Positions 15,956 through 24,588 of a stretch of 64,000 nucleotides of DNA are shown one piece after another (position 1 is the stretch's first letter; every line of letters starts with the position of its first letter). This DNA is from Microbacterium sp. ProA8 (lineage in GTDB: Bacteria; Actinomycetota; Actinomycetes; Actinomycetales; Microbacteriaceae): contig NZ_CP157000.1 in NCBI RefSeq assembly GCF_039905635.1, positions 1,984,001 through 2,048,000 of the forward strand, read 5' to 3'. Under the pieces are notes generated by a model. The model was not told the origin of the DNA. It saw nothing but the letters and a program-made list of their open reading frames with translations, and did not search any database. Both the position numbers and the translations under genes were made by a program.

Positions 15956-16783
15956 GTGGTCACCACGGAGCCACCGCGCATCGAGGAGCCCGATCAGCCT
16001 CGGCGCGATAAGCGCATGTCCCTCGGGGGGCACCTGCGCGAACTGCGGAAGCGATTCTTCATTGCTGCGGCCGGCCTCGTGGTCGGCATGGTCATCGCGT
16101 TCATCATCAGCGGCTGGGTGATCGATCTCCTCGCGCAGCCGATCGTGCAGATCGCGGCGGAGCGGGGCGAGCAGGACATCGCCCTCAACTTCACGACCGT
16201 AGCGAGCGGTTTCGACCTGCACATGCGGATCGCGTTCGCGATCGGCCTGCTGATCTCTGCGCCGGTCTGGCTGTGGCAGATCTGGGCGTTCATCATGCCC
16301 GGGCTCACCCGCAAGGAGGTCCGCTACACGATCGGCTTCCTCCTGGCCGCGATCCCGCTGTTCATGGCCGGCCTCTTCGTCGGCTGGCTCATCATGCCGC
16401 ACATGGTCGTGCTGATGGCGAACTTCGTGCCCGACGACCAGGGCATCGCCCAGTTCTACGACTACGCCACGTACTACGACTTCGTCTTCAAGCTTCTGCT
16501 GGTGATCGGGGTGTCCTTCGTCACCCCGGTCTTCCTGGTCGCCCTGAACCTCGCGGGCGTGATGTCGGGCCGCGACATCCTCAAGGGCTGGCGAGTGGCG
16601 ATCATCGTGATCACGATCTTCGCAGCGATGGCGACTCCCGCCGCGGACGTCACCTCGATGCTGCTCCTCGGAGGAATCCTCTGCGTGCTGTACTTCGCCG
16701 CGGTGGGCCTGTCCATGCTGTTCGACCGGCGCAAGGCGAAGCGCGATAAGGCTGCGGGAGTCCTGCCGCCCGAGGTGACGTGA
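15956..16783 (+). CDS. tatC: Sec-independent translocase subunit TatC
   Basis: A 275-residue multi-spanning protein that recognises twin-arginine signal peptides. The N-terminal MSLGGHLRELRKRFF carries the family's conserved HLxELRxR. Six hydrophobic segments follow, with the conserved LWQIWAFIMPGL and the glutamate-containing TRKEVRYTIGF loop. GTG 15956 follows tatA after 6 bp. The stop overlaps the helicase GTG by 4 nt (GTGA), so tatA, tatC and the helicase form one operon. Confidence 0.96.
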   Translation: MVTTEPPRIEEPDQPRRDKRMSLGGHLRELRKRFFIAAAGLVVGMVIAFIISGWVIDLLAQPIVQIAAERGEQDIALNFTTVASGFDLHMRIAFAIGLLISAPVWLWQIWAFIMPGLTRKEVRYTIGFLLAAIPLFMAGLFVGWLIMPHMVVLMANFVPDDQGIAQFYDYATYYDFVFKLLLVIGVSFVTPVFLVALNLAGVMSGRDILKGWRVAIIVITIFAAMATPAADVTSMLLLGGILCVLYFAAVGLSMLFDRRKAKRDKAAGVLPPEVT

Positions 16784-19320
16784 CCGACCCCGCTCCCGCC
16801 GAGCGCTATGCACGAGCGACCGACGCTGCCCGGCTCGACCGCACCCACCCGCTCACGGCCGCGTTCGCAGCATCGCAGCGGTTCACCCTCGACCCGTTCC
16901 AGATCGAGGGATGCCGCGCGCTCGAAGACGGGCGCAGCGTCCTGGTCGCCGCGCCCACCGGCGCCGGCAAGACCATCGTCGGCGAGTTCGCCGTGCACCT
17001 GGCCATGCAGACGCCCGGAGACAAGGCCTTCTACACGACGCCGATGAAGGCGCTGTCGAACCAGAAGTTCCGTGAGCTGCAGGACGTCTACGGACCCGAC
17101 GACGTCGGTCTCCTCACCGGCGACACGAACATCAATGGGAACGCGCGCATCGTCGTCATGACGACCGAGGTGCTGCGCAACATGCTCTACGCCGACTCTC
17201 CGGCGCTGCGCGGCCTCCGGTACGTGGTCATGGACGAGGTGCACTACCTCGCCGACCGCTTCCGCGGCGCGGTGTGGGAGGAGGTCATCATCCACCTCGC
17301 GCCGAGCGTGCGGCTGGTGTCGCTGTCGGCGACCGTGTCGAACGCCGAGGAGTTCGGCGACTGGCTCGACACCGTGCGCGGGGGCAGCGACGGCGATCCC
17401 GCGGTAGAGGTCATCGTGTCCGAGACCCGTCCGGTGCCGCTCGAGCAGCACGTGCTCGTCAGGGGCGACCTCCTGCCGCTGTTCGACGACCGCGCCGGCA
17501 TCGCGACCGCGCAGGTGAACCAGGAGCTGATGCGGATCCGCTCGTTCAAGGGTCCGACCTTCGAGAACAACCGACGCGCTCAGCAGCTGCGCAGCGGCGA
17601 CCGCGGTGAACGCGCCCACTACGCCGGCGGCGGGTACGAGGCATCCCGCCGGCGTCCGAGCCGGGGCAACAAGCGGCCGGTGCGCTCGGCGAACGTGCAG
17701 CGCATCGAGCGGCTGGATCGCCCCGACGTCGTCGAGCTGCTGTCGCGGGCGAACCTGCTGCCCGCCATCTTCTTCATCTTCAGCCGGGTCGGCTGCGACG
17801 CGGCCGTGCAGCAGGTACGGCGGGCGGGCGTGCGGCTGACGTCACAGGAGGAGCGGCTCGAGATCAGGGCCGTCATCGAGGAGCGCACCCGCAGCCTGCT
17901 CGAAGAGGACCTCGCGGTGCTGGGCTTCTGGGAGTGGCGTGAGAACCTCGAGCGCGGCGTCGCGTCGCACCACGCGGGACTGCTGCCGGCCTTCAAGGAG
18001 GTCGTCGAGGAGCTGTTCCAGCGCAAGCTCGTGAAGGTCGTGTTCGCCACCGAGACGCTGGCGCTCGGCATCAACATGCCCGCCCGCACCGTCGTGCTCG
18101 AGAAGCTCGAGAAGTTCAACGGCGAGGCGCGCGTCGCGATCACCTCGGGGGAGTACACCCAGCTCACCGGGCGCGCCGGGCGCCGGGGCATCGACGTGGA
18201 GGGCCACGCGGTCGTCCAGTGGACCGAGGCCCTCGATCCGCAGGCCGTCGCCGCGCTCGCGTCGCGGCGCACCTATCCGCTCAACTCCAGCTTCCGCCCG
18301 ACCTACAACATGGCCGTGAACCTCATCGACCAGTTCGGCCGGGCGAGAGCGCGAGAGATCCTCGAGTCGTCGTTCGCGCAGTTCCAGGCAGATCGTGCTG
18401 TCGTGGGGCTCGCTCGGCAGGTGCGCGAGCAGGAGGACTCGCTCGCCGGCTACGAGAAGGCGATGACGTGCGATCGCGGGGACTTCGCGGAGTACTCGGG
18501 CATCCGCCGTGAGCTGAGCGACCTCGAGAAGGTGAACCGCAAGGACGTCAGCGCCGCACGGCGCACCCGCGACGAGCGGCAGCGACGGATCGCGAGCCTG
18601 CGCAAGCGCATGCTGCGGCATCCGTGCCATCAGTGCCCCGACCGGGAGCACCATGCGCGCTGGGCCGAGCGCTACTGGAGGCTCAAGCGCGAGATCGACA
18701 AGATCCGCCGTCAGATCGACACCCGCACCGGCACGGTGGCTCGGATCTTCGATCGCGTCGTCGACGTGCTCGCGGCACTCGAGTATGTCGTGGTCGCCGA
18801 CGACGGGGCGACGACACTCACGCCGTCGGGGCGCACGATGCGCCGGATCTACGGCGAGCGTGATCTGCTGGTCGCGGAGTCGCTGCGCCGGGGGATCTGG
18901 AAAGATCTGGATGCCGCATCCCTCGCGGCCCTCGCCTGCTCGCTCGTGTACGAGCCGCGGCGCGACGACGCCGGTCCAGGGGAGCGGGGTCTGCCTCGCG
19001 GCGCATTCCGGCCGGCCTTCGACGCCACCATCTCGCTGTGGCAGGAACTCCAGGACCTGGAGGAGGAGAACCGCCTTCCCGGGACTGAGCCTGTCTCGGC
19101 CGGTCTGGCGCTGGCGATGCACTCGTGGGCGCGCGGCGGCACGCTCGACCGCGTGCTGACCGAGGCGGACATGGCGGCGGGAGACTTCGTGCGGTGGGCG
19201 AAGCAGACGATCGATCTGCTCGACCAGCTGTCGATCGTCGCCGACCAGCCGATCGCCGGAACCGCACGCAGGGCGCTGGATGCCGTACGGCGCGGCATCG
19301 TCGCCTACTCCACCGTCTAG
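16780..19320 (+). CDS. DEAD/DEAH RNA helicase, Mtr4/Ski2-like
   Basis: An 846-residue SF2 helicase of the Ski2-like family. Walker A is APTGAGKTIVG (about 63-73), the DEVH box is MDEVHYLAD (about 150), motif III is LSATVSN, and motif VI is QLTGRAGRRGID. A basic insert (RRPSRGNKRPVRSAN) lies between the RecA domains where Mtr4 carries its arch. The C-terminal 200 residues match a DSHCT domain. Actinobacterial members occur next to tat genes and are thought to act in RNA processing or decay, which has not been established for this protein. It is translationally coupled to tatC. Confidence 0.93.
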   Translation: MTDPAPAERYARATDAARLDRTHPLTAAFAASQRFTLDPFQIEGCRALEDGRSVLVAAPTGAGKTIVGEFAVHLAMQTPGDKAFYTTPMKALSNQKFRELQDVYGPDDVGLLTGDTNINGNARIVVMTTEVLRNMLYADSPALRGLRYVVMDEVHYLADRFRGAVWEEVIIHLAPSVRLVSLSATVSNAEEFGDWLDTVRGGSDGDPAVEVIVSETRPVPLEQHVLVRGDLLPLFDDRAGIATAQVNQELMRIRSFKGPTFENNRRAQQLRSGDRGERAHYAGGGYEASRRRPSRGNKRPVRSANVQRIERLDRPDVVELLSRANLLPAIFFIFSRVGCDAAVQQVRRAGVRLTSQEERLEIRAVIEERTRSLLEEDLAVLGFWEWRENLERGVASHHAGLLPAFKEVVEELFQRKLVKVVFATETLALGINMPARTVVLEKLEKFNGEARVAITSGEYTQLTGRAGRRGIDVEGHAVVQWTEALDPQAVAALASRRTYPLNSSFRPTYNMAVNLIDQFGRARAREILESSFAQFQADRAVVGLARQVREQEDSLAGYEKAMTCDRGDFAEYSGIRRELSDLEKVNRKDVSAARRTRDERQRRIASLRKRMLRHPCHQCPDREHHARWAERYWRLKREIDKIRRQIDTRTGTVARIFDRVVDVLAALEYVVVADDGATTLTPSGRTMRRIYGERDLLVAESLRRGIWKDLDAASLAALACSLVYEPRRDDAGPGERGLPRGAFRPAFDATISLWQELQDLEEENRLPGTEPVSAGLALAMHSWARGGTLDRVLTEADMAAGDFVRWAKQTIDLLDQLSIVADQPIAGTARRALDAVRRGIVAYSTV

Positions 19321-19358
19321 GGCGTCCGACGCGGGCGAGGGTCTCCTCCAGGCTCGCC

Positions 19359-19364
19359 TAGGGT
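19359..19364 (+). promoter_or_regulatory. Leaderless -10 (TAGGGT) for lnt
   Basis: TAGGGT ends 7 nt before GTG 19372. A GTG at 19363 falls inside the hexamer and is therefore an unlikely start. Confidence 0.6.
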
Positions 19365-19371
19365 GGAATCC

Positions 19372-20955
19372 GTGCCACCCGACGCGCCGTCCCGTCCACC
19401 GCTGCCGCGCCCGCTGATGCCGCTCTGGGCCGCCCTGGTGGTGTCGGGCATCGGCGGAGCGCTCCTGGACGTCGCCCTTCCCTCGCTGGCGTGGTGGCCG
19501 ATGGCGTGGGTCGCCGTCGCTCTGGCGCTGGTGTCGCTGATCGGCCGGCGCGTCGGCGCGGCCCTGCTCACCGGACTCGTCTTCGGCCTCGCGTTCTACC
19601 TGCTCAACCTCGACTTCACGGCGGCCTGGGTCGGCCCGATTCCGTGGCTGGCGCTGTCGGGCTTGGAGGCGCTGTTCGTCGCCGGCGGCGCGGCGCTCAT
19701 CGCCCTGGCCTACCGGTGGGTGCCGCGGACAGTGCCGCGCCGGGGCCGCGTGCTGGTGACATCGCTGCTGGTCGCGGGGCTTTGGACGGCGCGGGAGGCG
19801 GTCTCCGGCGGATTCCCCTATGGAGGCTTCCCCTGGGGACGCGTGGGTACCTCACAGGTGAACGGTCCCTTCGCCGAGGTCGTCTCGTGGACGGGCACCG
19901 CCGGACTGACGTTCCTCGTGGTGGCCGTCGTCGCCGCCGGGGTCGAGCTGGCCCGTGCGCCGCGTCGGCGCGGGGCCCGCGGCGTCCGATGGCTCCTGCC
20001 GGTCGCCGTGCTCGCGCTGATCGCCACCGCGATGCTGGCCGTCCCGGCCTGGGCGACCACGCCGGCCGGCACCATGCGCGTCGCCAGTGTGCAGGGCAAC
20101 GGCCCGGCAGGCTATTTCGACGTGCGCGATGCGGGCGATGTGCTGGAGTCGCAGTACGACGCCACCAAGCCGCTGTTCGGCTCGGAGGACGTCGACGTCG
20201 TGCTGTGGCCGGAGGGAAGCGTCGACCTCGACCCCGAGGGCTCGGTCGCCGCCGCGGCCGCGCTGGACCGGGTCACGCGTCAGCTGGGTGCACCGCTGGT
20301 GGCGAACCGGGTCGATCAGCGCGGCGACGAGTACTTCAACATGTCGTTCCTCTGGCGGGACGGCACGGGGATCGAGCAGACGTACGACAAGCGCAATCCC
20401 GTGCCCTTCGGCGAGTACGTGCCGGACCGCGAGTTCTACGACGCGATCGCCCCCGACCTCATCGGCATGATCGGCCGGGACTACACGCCGGGCACCAACG
20501 CGCCTGTCTTCGACATCGACGGCACCATCGCGGGCCTCGCCATCTGCTTCGACGTGATCTACGACGCGCTCATCTGGGAGGGCGCCGCGGACGGCGCCCA
20601 GGTCTACCTGTTCCAGACGAACAACGCCGACTTCCGCGGCACCGACGAGAACCTCCAGCAGCTCGCCGTCGCGCGGCTGCGCGCCATCGAGACCGGACGC
20701 GCGGTCGTGAACCTCTCCACGGTCGGCACGAGCCAGGTGATCGCACCGGACGGCACCACCATCGACGGGCTGGTGGCTGACGCGCCCGGGCACATGCTCA
20801 CCGATGTGCCGCTGCGGACCGGCCTCACTCCCGCGGTGGTGATCGGGCCATGGATCAACGCCGCCCTGTCGTGGGGCAGCGTCATCGTGCTCGCCGGCCT
20901 GGGCGTCGTGGCCGGAGTGCGCGCCCGCGGAAACGCGAAAACGCCGGCCCCGTAG
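19372..20955 (+). CDS. lnt: Apolipoprotein N-acyltransferase Lnt
   Basis: A 527-residue membrane enzyme that N-acylates the lipidated cysteine of lipoproteins. The N-terminal 220 residues hold about six transmembrane helices. Then comes a periplasm-facing nitrilase domain with the Glu-Lys-Cys triad: LWPEGSVD, YDKRNPVPFGEYVP and GLAICFDV. A final helix near 495-517 ends the protein. The length is normal. The start at GTG 19372 is set by the -10 spacing. The stop lies inside a strong hairpin, so this gene ends the plus-strand cluster that began at 10.9 kb. Confidence 0.93.
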   Translation: MPPDAPSRPPLPRPLMPLWAALVVSGIGGALLDVALPSLAWWPMAWVAVALALVSLIGRRVGAALLTGLVFGLAFYLLNLDFTAAWVGPIPWLALSGLEALFVAGGAALIALAYRWVPRTVPRRGRVLVTSLLVAGLWTAREAVSGGFPYGGFPWGRVGTSQVNGPFAEVVSWTGTAGLTFLVVAVVAAGVELARAPRRRGARGVRWLLPVAVLALIATAMLAVPAWATTPAGTMRVASVQGNGPAGYFDVRDAGDVLESQYDATKPLFGSEDVDVVLWPEGSVDLDPEGSVAAAAALDRVTRQLGAPLVANRVDQRGDEYFNMSFLWRDGTGIEQTYDKRNPVPFGEYVPDREFYDAIAPDLIGMIGRDYTPGTNAPVFDIDGTIAGLAICFDVIYDALIWEGAADGAQVYLFQTNNADFRGTDENLQQLAVARLRAIETGRAVVNLSTVGTSQVIAPDGTTIDGLVADAPGHMLTDVPLRTGLTPAVVIGPWINAALSWGSVIVLAGLGVVAGVRARGNAKTPAP

Positions 20956-20964
20956 GGCCGGCGT
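20941..20964. terminator. 10-bp stem-loop terminator between lnt and rbpA
   Basis: Arms ACGCCGGCCC and GGGCCGGCGT flank CGTA. The lnt stop codon lies in the loop. The two genes converge here, so it probably works in both directions. Confidence 0.75.
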
Positions 20965-20979
20965 CGCGTGGATCGCGGC

Positions 20980-21363
20980 TCAGGCGCTGAGCTTGTCCGC
21001 CGTGACGTTCTCGCCTGCTCCGCGGCGGGCGCGCACGTAGGCGAGACGCTCTTCCAGGAGCTCTTCGAGCTCGGGAAGCGTGCGGCGCTCCAGCAGCATG
21101 TCCCAGTGGCTGCGGGGGGTCTTGTCACCGGAGTGATCGACGGTCGCAGTGCCGTCACCCACCCGCAGCAGCGCCTCGGCGCCGCACGTGCGGCACTCCC
21201 AGGCGGGCGGAACCTCGGCGTCGGCCGCGAAGGTCAAAGTCGTGTCACGTCCACACACGGTGCAGGTGTAGATGTGCTGTGCGCGTTCATGGAACACGAC
21301 GCCCTCTTCGCTCTGTAGGCTCTGGGCGCCGAGTCGGATGCCGCGCAGACTGCGGTCTGCCAT
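20980..21363 (-). CDS. rbpA: RNA polymerase-binding protein RbpA
   Basis: A 127-residue actinobacterial transcription factor that binds the primary sigma factor and stabilises open complexes. The core beta-barrel domain shows YTCTVCGRDTTLTF and WECRTCGAEALL, a Cys pair set able to bind zinc. The C-terminal sigma-interaction helix is RSHWDMLLERRTLPELEELLEERLAYVR. The ATG at 21363 (MADRSLRG) is preferred over an upstream frame. GAGAGGA lies about 8 nt before it. The presence of RbpA agrees with the TANNNT promoters seen throughout the window. Confidence 0.95.
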   Translation of the reverse strand: MADRSLRGIRLGAQSLQSEEGVVFHERAQHIYTCTVCGRDTTLTFAADAEVPPAWECRTCGAEALLRVGDGTATVDHSGDKTPRSHWDMLLERRTLPELEELLEERLAYVRARRGAGENVTADKLSA

Positions 21364-21382
21364 TTTGTGGTCCTCTCGTCGC

Positions 21383-21394
21383 TGTATAGGTATA
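21383..21394 (-). promoter_or_regulatory. rbpA promoter, two overlapping -10 candidates
   Basis: On the minus strand TATACC (21389-21394) and TATACA (21383-21388) lie end to end about 20-25 nt before the rbpA start. Either would serve as a strong -10. Confidence 0.55.
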
Positions 21395-21489
21395 ACGAAG
21401 TGACCTGAGCGGATCATCCGAAGCACCCCTGTTCATCGACCTTTCACAGTGGATGCACAGCGGGGCAGACGCCCGGTCACCGGGTCGTG

Positions 21490-22266
21490 CTAAGTGAGTG
21501 CGGCCAGCGCGACGTCTGCCCGGTCGGTGACGATGCCGTCGACGCCCATCGCGACGAGGCGCCGCATGTCGTCGGGCTCGTTGACGGTCCAGACGTGCAC
21601 TTCGACGCCGTGGCGGTGGGCGGCGGCGACCAGCCGTGATGTGACGATGCGCACTCGGCCCTGGCGCTCCGGAACCTGCAGGGCGTCGATGCCGCCCAGG
21701 GCACGGGCCACGAGGCGGTCCGACCGCGCTGCGACGGCGGCGAGCACCCGGGCGATGGTGCCACGGCCGCCGGAGGTCGCAGGGCGCACCCCGCCGCCGG
21801 CGGCGGCAGCCGCGAGCAGCGCGGCTCGCCGGCGTTCGTCCGAGAAGCTCGTCACCAGCACGCGATCCCCGAAGGGCGCGACCGTCGTGCCGACCGCGGA
21901 TGCGGCATCCGTCGCCTTCACGTCGAGGTTGAACCTCAGGGTCGGGAAGGCGTCGAGAGCCTGAGCGAGCGTGATCAGTCCTCCGCGGCCCGTCATGAGC
22001 CTTTCGAGCTCACGCACGGAGACGGCGGCGACCTTGCGCGGGTCGCCCGTCACGCGCGACAGATCGTCATCGTGGAAGAGCACCACCGTGCCGTCGGCGG
22101 TGAGGTGGCAGTCCGACTCCACGTAGAGAGCGCCGGCGGAGTGCGCGGCGGCCACGGCGGCGAAGGAGTTCTCGACCACGCCGCTGTGCGCGGCGTCCGG
22201 CGTCACGAGCCCGCGGTGCGCGAGAACGCGCGGCGTCGCAACGCCGGCGAACCACGGGTGGGTCAC
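21490..22266 (-). CDS. Glycerophosphodiester phosphodiesterase family protein
   Basis: A 258-residue GDPD TIM-barrel enzyme that hydrolyses glycerophosphodiesters to glycerol-3-phosphate and an alcohol. Visible motifs are LAHRG (catalytic His), the ENSFAAVAAA metal site, ESDCHLTADGTVVLFHDDDLSRVT with the second catalytic His, and a C-terminal HVWTVNEPDDMRRLVAMGVDGIVTDRAD. There is no signal peptide, so it is cytoplasmic. GTG 22266 overlaps the SPFH stop by 4 nt (GTGA), making it the last gene of a NfeD-SPFH-GDPD operon. A membrane-lipid turnover link is plausible but inferred. Confidence 0.93.
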   Translation of the reverse strand: MTHPWFAGVATPRVLAHRGLVTPDAAHSGVVENSFAAVAAAHSAGALYVESDCHLTADGTVVLFHDDDLSRVTGDPRKVAAVSVRELERLMTGRGGLITLAQALDAFPTLRFNLDVKATDAASAVGTTVAPFGDRVLVTSFSDERRRAALLAAAAAGGGVRPATSGGRGTIARVLAAVAARSDRLVARALGGIDALQVPERQGRVRIVTSRLVAAAHRHGVEVHVWTVNEPDDMRRLVAMGVDGIVTDRADVALAALT

Positions 22267-23276
22267 GGGGTGGGCGGGGTTACTGCCGGCGGCGGACCGC
22301 CCAGTGCGGCACCACCCGAGGCGGCACCGCCCGGCGCGGTGCCTGTGGACTGCCCGCGGCCCTTGGCCGCGGCATCCGTCATCACACCGGCGAACGACCC
22401 CGTCAGACCCTTGAGCGCCTCGGTGAACTCGCTCGGGATGATCCACAGCTTGCTCGAGGCGCTGTCGGCGATCTTCGGCAGCGTCTGAAGGTACTGGTAG
22501 GCCAGCAGCTTGTCGTCGGGATTGCCGGAGTGGATGGCGTCGAAGACGGTCTGGATCGCCTCGGCCTCGCCCTGCGCGCGCAGCACGGCGGCCTGCTTGT
22601 CGCCCTCGGCCTTGAGGATCTCGGCCTGCCGGCGGCCCTCGGCCTCGAGGATCTGCGACTGCTTCGAGCCTTCGGCGGTGAGGATCGTCGCGCGGCGCTC
22701 GCGCTCGGCGCGCATCTGCTTCTCCATCGAATCCTGGATCGAGTGGGGCGGGTCGATGGCCTTCAGCTCGACACGGGAGACGCGGATGCCCCACTTGCCG
22801 GTGGCCTCGTCGAGCACGACGCGCAGCTGCCCGTTGATGTTGTCGCGGCTGGTGAGCGCCTCTTCGAGGTTGAGCCCACCGACGACGTTGCGGAGCGTCG
22901 TCGTCGTGAGCTGCTCGACGGCGCCCAGGTAGTTCGCGATCTCGTAGGTCGCGGCGCGGGCGTCGGTGACCTGGAAGTAGACAACGGTGTCGATCGACAC
23001 GACGAGGTTGTCCTCGGTGATCACCGGCTGCGGCGGGAACGACACGACCTGCTCGCGCATGTCGATGAGCGGGCGCAGCCGGTCGATGAAGGGGACGAGC
23101 AGGTTCAGACCCGGCATGAGGGTCTTGTGATAGCGGCCGAGGCGCTCGACGACGCCGGAGCTGGCCTGCGGGATGATCCGGATGGAGCGGAAGATCACGA
23201 CCAGCACGAAGATGAAGACCGCGATCGCGAGAATCCATCCGATCGCGGTGGGGATGACCGAACTGACGTCGTTCAT
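22263..23276 (-). CDS. SPFH/band 7 protein (stomatin/paraslipin-like)
   Basis: A 337-residue membrane scaffold protein. One N-terminal transmembrane helix spans residues about 10-32. The SPFH domain (about 35-200) begins with RIIPQASSGVVERLGRYHKTLMPGLNLLVPFID. A long coiled coil follows, with repeating AEG-x-x-Q and RAQGEAEA motifs at about 200-250, then a Gly/Pro/Ala tail. Such proteins form oligomeric cages in ordered membrane patches, commonly with a NfeD partner, which is encoded directly upstream. Overlaps of 4 nt on both sides show a tight operon. Confidence 0.94.
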   Translation of the reverse strand: MNDVSSVIPTAIGWILAIAVFIFVLVVIFRSIRIIPQASSGVVERLGRYHKTLMPGLNLLVPFIDRLRPLIDMREQVVSFPPQPVITEDNLVVSIDTVVYFQVTDARAATYEIANYLGAVEQLTTTTLRNVVGGLNLEEALTSRDNINGQLRVVLDEATGKWGIRVSRVELKAIDPPHSIQDSMEKQMRAERERRATILTAEGSKQSQILEAEGRRQAEILKAEGDKQAAVLRAQGEAEAIQTVFDAIHSGNPDDKLLAYQYLQTLPKIADSASSKLWIIPSEFTEALKGLTGSFAGVMTDAAAKGRGQSTGTAPGGAASGGAALGGPPPAVTPPTP

Positions 23277-23767
23277 GCGAGCGGGTCCTCAGGTGTGGGG
23301 GGAAGGGGAGTGGGGGAGTCCGAGCGGACCACCGCCGTCGCGCCCTCGATGCGGCTCACGCGCACCGGCGTGCCGGGGTCGAGGTCGCCGGACTCGGTCC
23401 GGGCGGTCCAGATGTCGCCGTTGGCGAGCTTGACCTGCCCGCCGTGCGCGCCGATGGAGGAGACGACGGTGCCCCGTAGGCCGATGAGGGCATCGATGTT
23501 CGACGGAGTCGGGTCCTCACCGCGTCGCAGCCGCCGCAGCAGAGGGGGCCTCAACACCAGCAGGAGGATCGCGGAGACAGCGGCGGCGATGATCACCTGC
23601 AGCCAGATGGGTGCCCCCAGCAGGTCGGCGACCAGGCCGGCAACACCACCGATGCTCAGCATCAGGAAGGTGAAATCGAGCGTCAGCATCTCGATCACGA
23701 GGAAGACCAGGATCAGCACCAGCCAGCCGATCCATGCCCACTGTTCGACCGTCTCGATGAGCTCCAC
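23273..23767 (-). CDS. NfeD-family membrane protein
   Basis: A 164-residue short NfeD protein. Residues about 10-70 hold two or three hydrophobic helices. The C-terminal OB-fold covers about 85-150 (NIDALIGLRGTVVSSIGAHGGQVKLANGDIWTARTESG). NfeD partners an SPFH protein, here the next gene, overlapping by 4 nt (ATGA). GTG 23767 follows AGGAGG with good spacing, and TAGGTT at 23789-23794 is the operon -10. Confidence 0.93.
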   Translation of the reverse strand: MELIETVEQWAWIGWLVLILVFLVIEMLTLDFTFLMLSIGGVAGLVADLLGAPIWLQVIIAAAVSAILLLVLRPPLLRRLRRGEDPTPSNIDALIGLRGTVVSSIGAHGGQVKLANGDIWTARTESGDLDPGTPVRVSRIEGATAVVRSDSPTPLPPTPEDPLA

Positions 23768-23788
23768 GATGCGCCTCCTGTGCTCTCG

Positions 23789-23794
23789 AACCTA
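23789..23794 (-). promoter_or_regulatory. -10 (TAGGTT) for NfeD-SPFH-GDPD operon
   Basis: The hexamer lies on the minus strand about 21 nt before GTG 23767, so the mRNA has a short leader with a Shine-Dalgarno. It is back to back with the plus-strand -10 at 23800-23805. Confidence 0.55.
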
Positions 23795-23799
23795 GCAGG

Positions 23800-23805
23800 T
23801 AGGGT
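23800..23805 (+). promoter_or_regulatory. Leaderless -10 (TAGGGT) for SDR/S9 operon
   Basis: TAGGGT ends 6 nt before GTG 23812. It is only 5 bp from the divergent -10. Confidence 0.6.
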
Positions 23806-23811
23806 CTACAC

Positions 23812-24585
23812 GTGACTGAGACATCCACCCCGCTTCCCGAGAGCTCGCTGAGTGGCAAGACCGCCCTCGTGACAGGCTCGTCCCGCGGCATCGGAGCCGA
23901 CACCGCGCGCTACCTCGCGCAGGCCGGCGCGAACGTCGTCATCAACTACCGCAACAAGGCTCCGCGGGCCGAGAAGCTCGCGACGGAACTGCGCGACCTC
24001 GGCGTCGAGGTGCTGGTGGTCGGCGCAGATCTCACCGACGCGGCATCCGTCCAGGCGATGTTCGACGAGGTCGCCCGCACGTTCGGCACCCTCGACATCC
24101 TCGTGCTCAACGCCTCGGGCGGTATGGAGTCCGGCATGGCCGAGGACTACGCGCTGCTGCTCAACCGCGATGCACAGGTGAGCGTCCTCGAGACCGCGCT
24201 GCCGCTGCTGGGTGAGGGCTCGCGCGTCGTCTTCGTCACGAGCCACCAGGCGCACTTCATCCGCACGACCCCGACGATGCCCGAGTACGAGCCGGTCGCG
24301 CTGTCCAAGCGCGCCGGCGAGGACGCACTGCGCGAGCGCATCCCCGCGCTGACCGAGCGCGGTGTCGAGTTCGTGGTCGTCTCGGGCGACATGATCGAGG
24401 GCACCATCACCGCGACGCTGCTCGAGCGTGCGAATCCGGGGGCGATCGCCGCCCGTCGCGAGGACGCGGGCAAGCTCTACAACGTGTCGGAGTTCGCCGC
24501 CGAGGTCGCCCTCGCCGCTCTCGAGCCGGTGCCCGCCGACAATACGCGTCTGGTCGGCGACGTCGCGTCGTTCGGGACGGAGTGA
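23812..24585 (+). CDS. SDR-family protein with displaced catalytic tyrosine
   Basis: A 257-residue Rossmann-fold protein. The cofactor loop is TGSSRGIG at residues 21-28, and the LNASGG segment (99-104) replaces the usual NNAG. The catalytic serine position is filled (Ser144), and Lys166 is present in ALSKRAGEDAL. The position four residues before the lysine, normally the catalytic Tyr, is Val162; a tyrosine lies instead at 159. The enzyme may use an altered active site or may not catalyse a standard SDR reaction. It is the first gene of an operon: the S9 peptidase starts 3 bp after its stop. The role is unknown. Confidence 0.88.
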   Translation: MTETSTPLPESSLSGKTALVTGSSRGIGADTARYLAQAGANVVINYRNKAPRAEKLATELRDLGVEVLVVGADLTDAASVQAMFDEVARTFGTLDILVLNASGGMESGMAEDYALLLNRDAQVSVLETALPLLGEGSRVVFVTSHQAHFIRTTPTMPEYEPVALSKRAGEDALRERIPALTERGVEFVVVSGDMIEGTITATLLERANPGAIAARREDAGKLYNVSEFAAEVALAALEPVPADNTRLVGDVASFGTE

Positions 24586-24588
24586 TCG

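Noticed and set aside
21472..21484. Short CCCGG-3-CCGGG hairpin downstream of rbpA promoter region
   Set aside because: A 5-bp stem is expected often by chance at this GC content and has no U-tract.
21490..23238. A fused frame from the SPFH region into the GDPD gene
   Set aside because: The SPFH gene in a different frame has a complete domain, and GDPD begins with a GTGA overlap at 22266.
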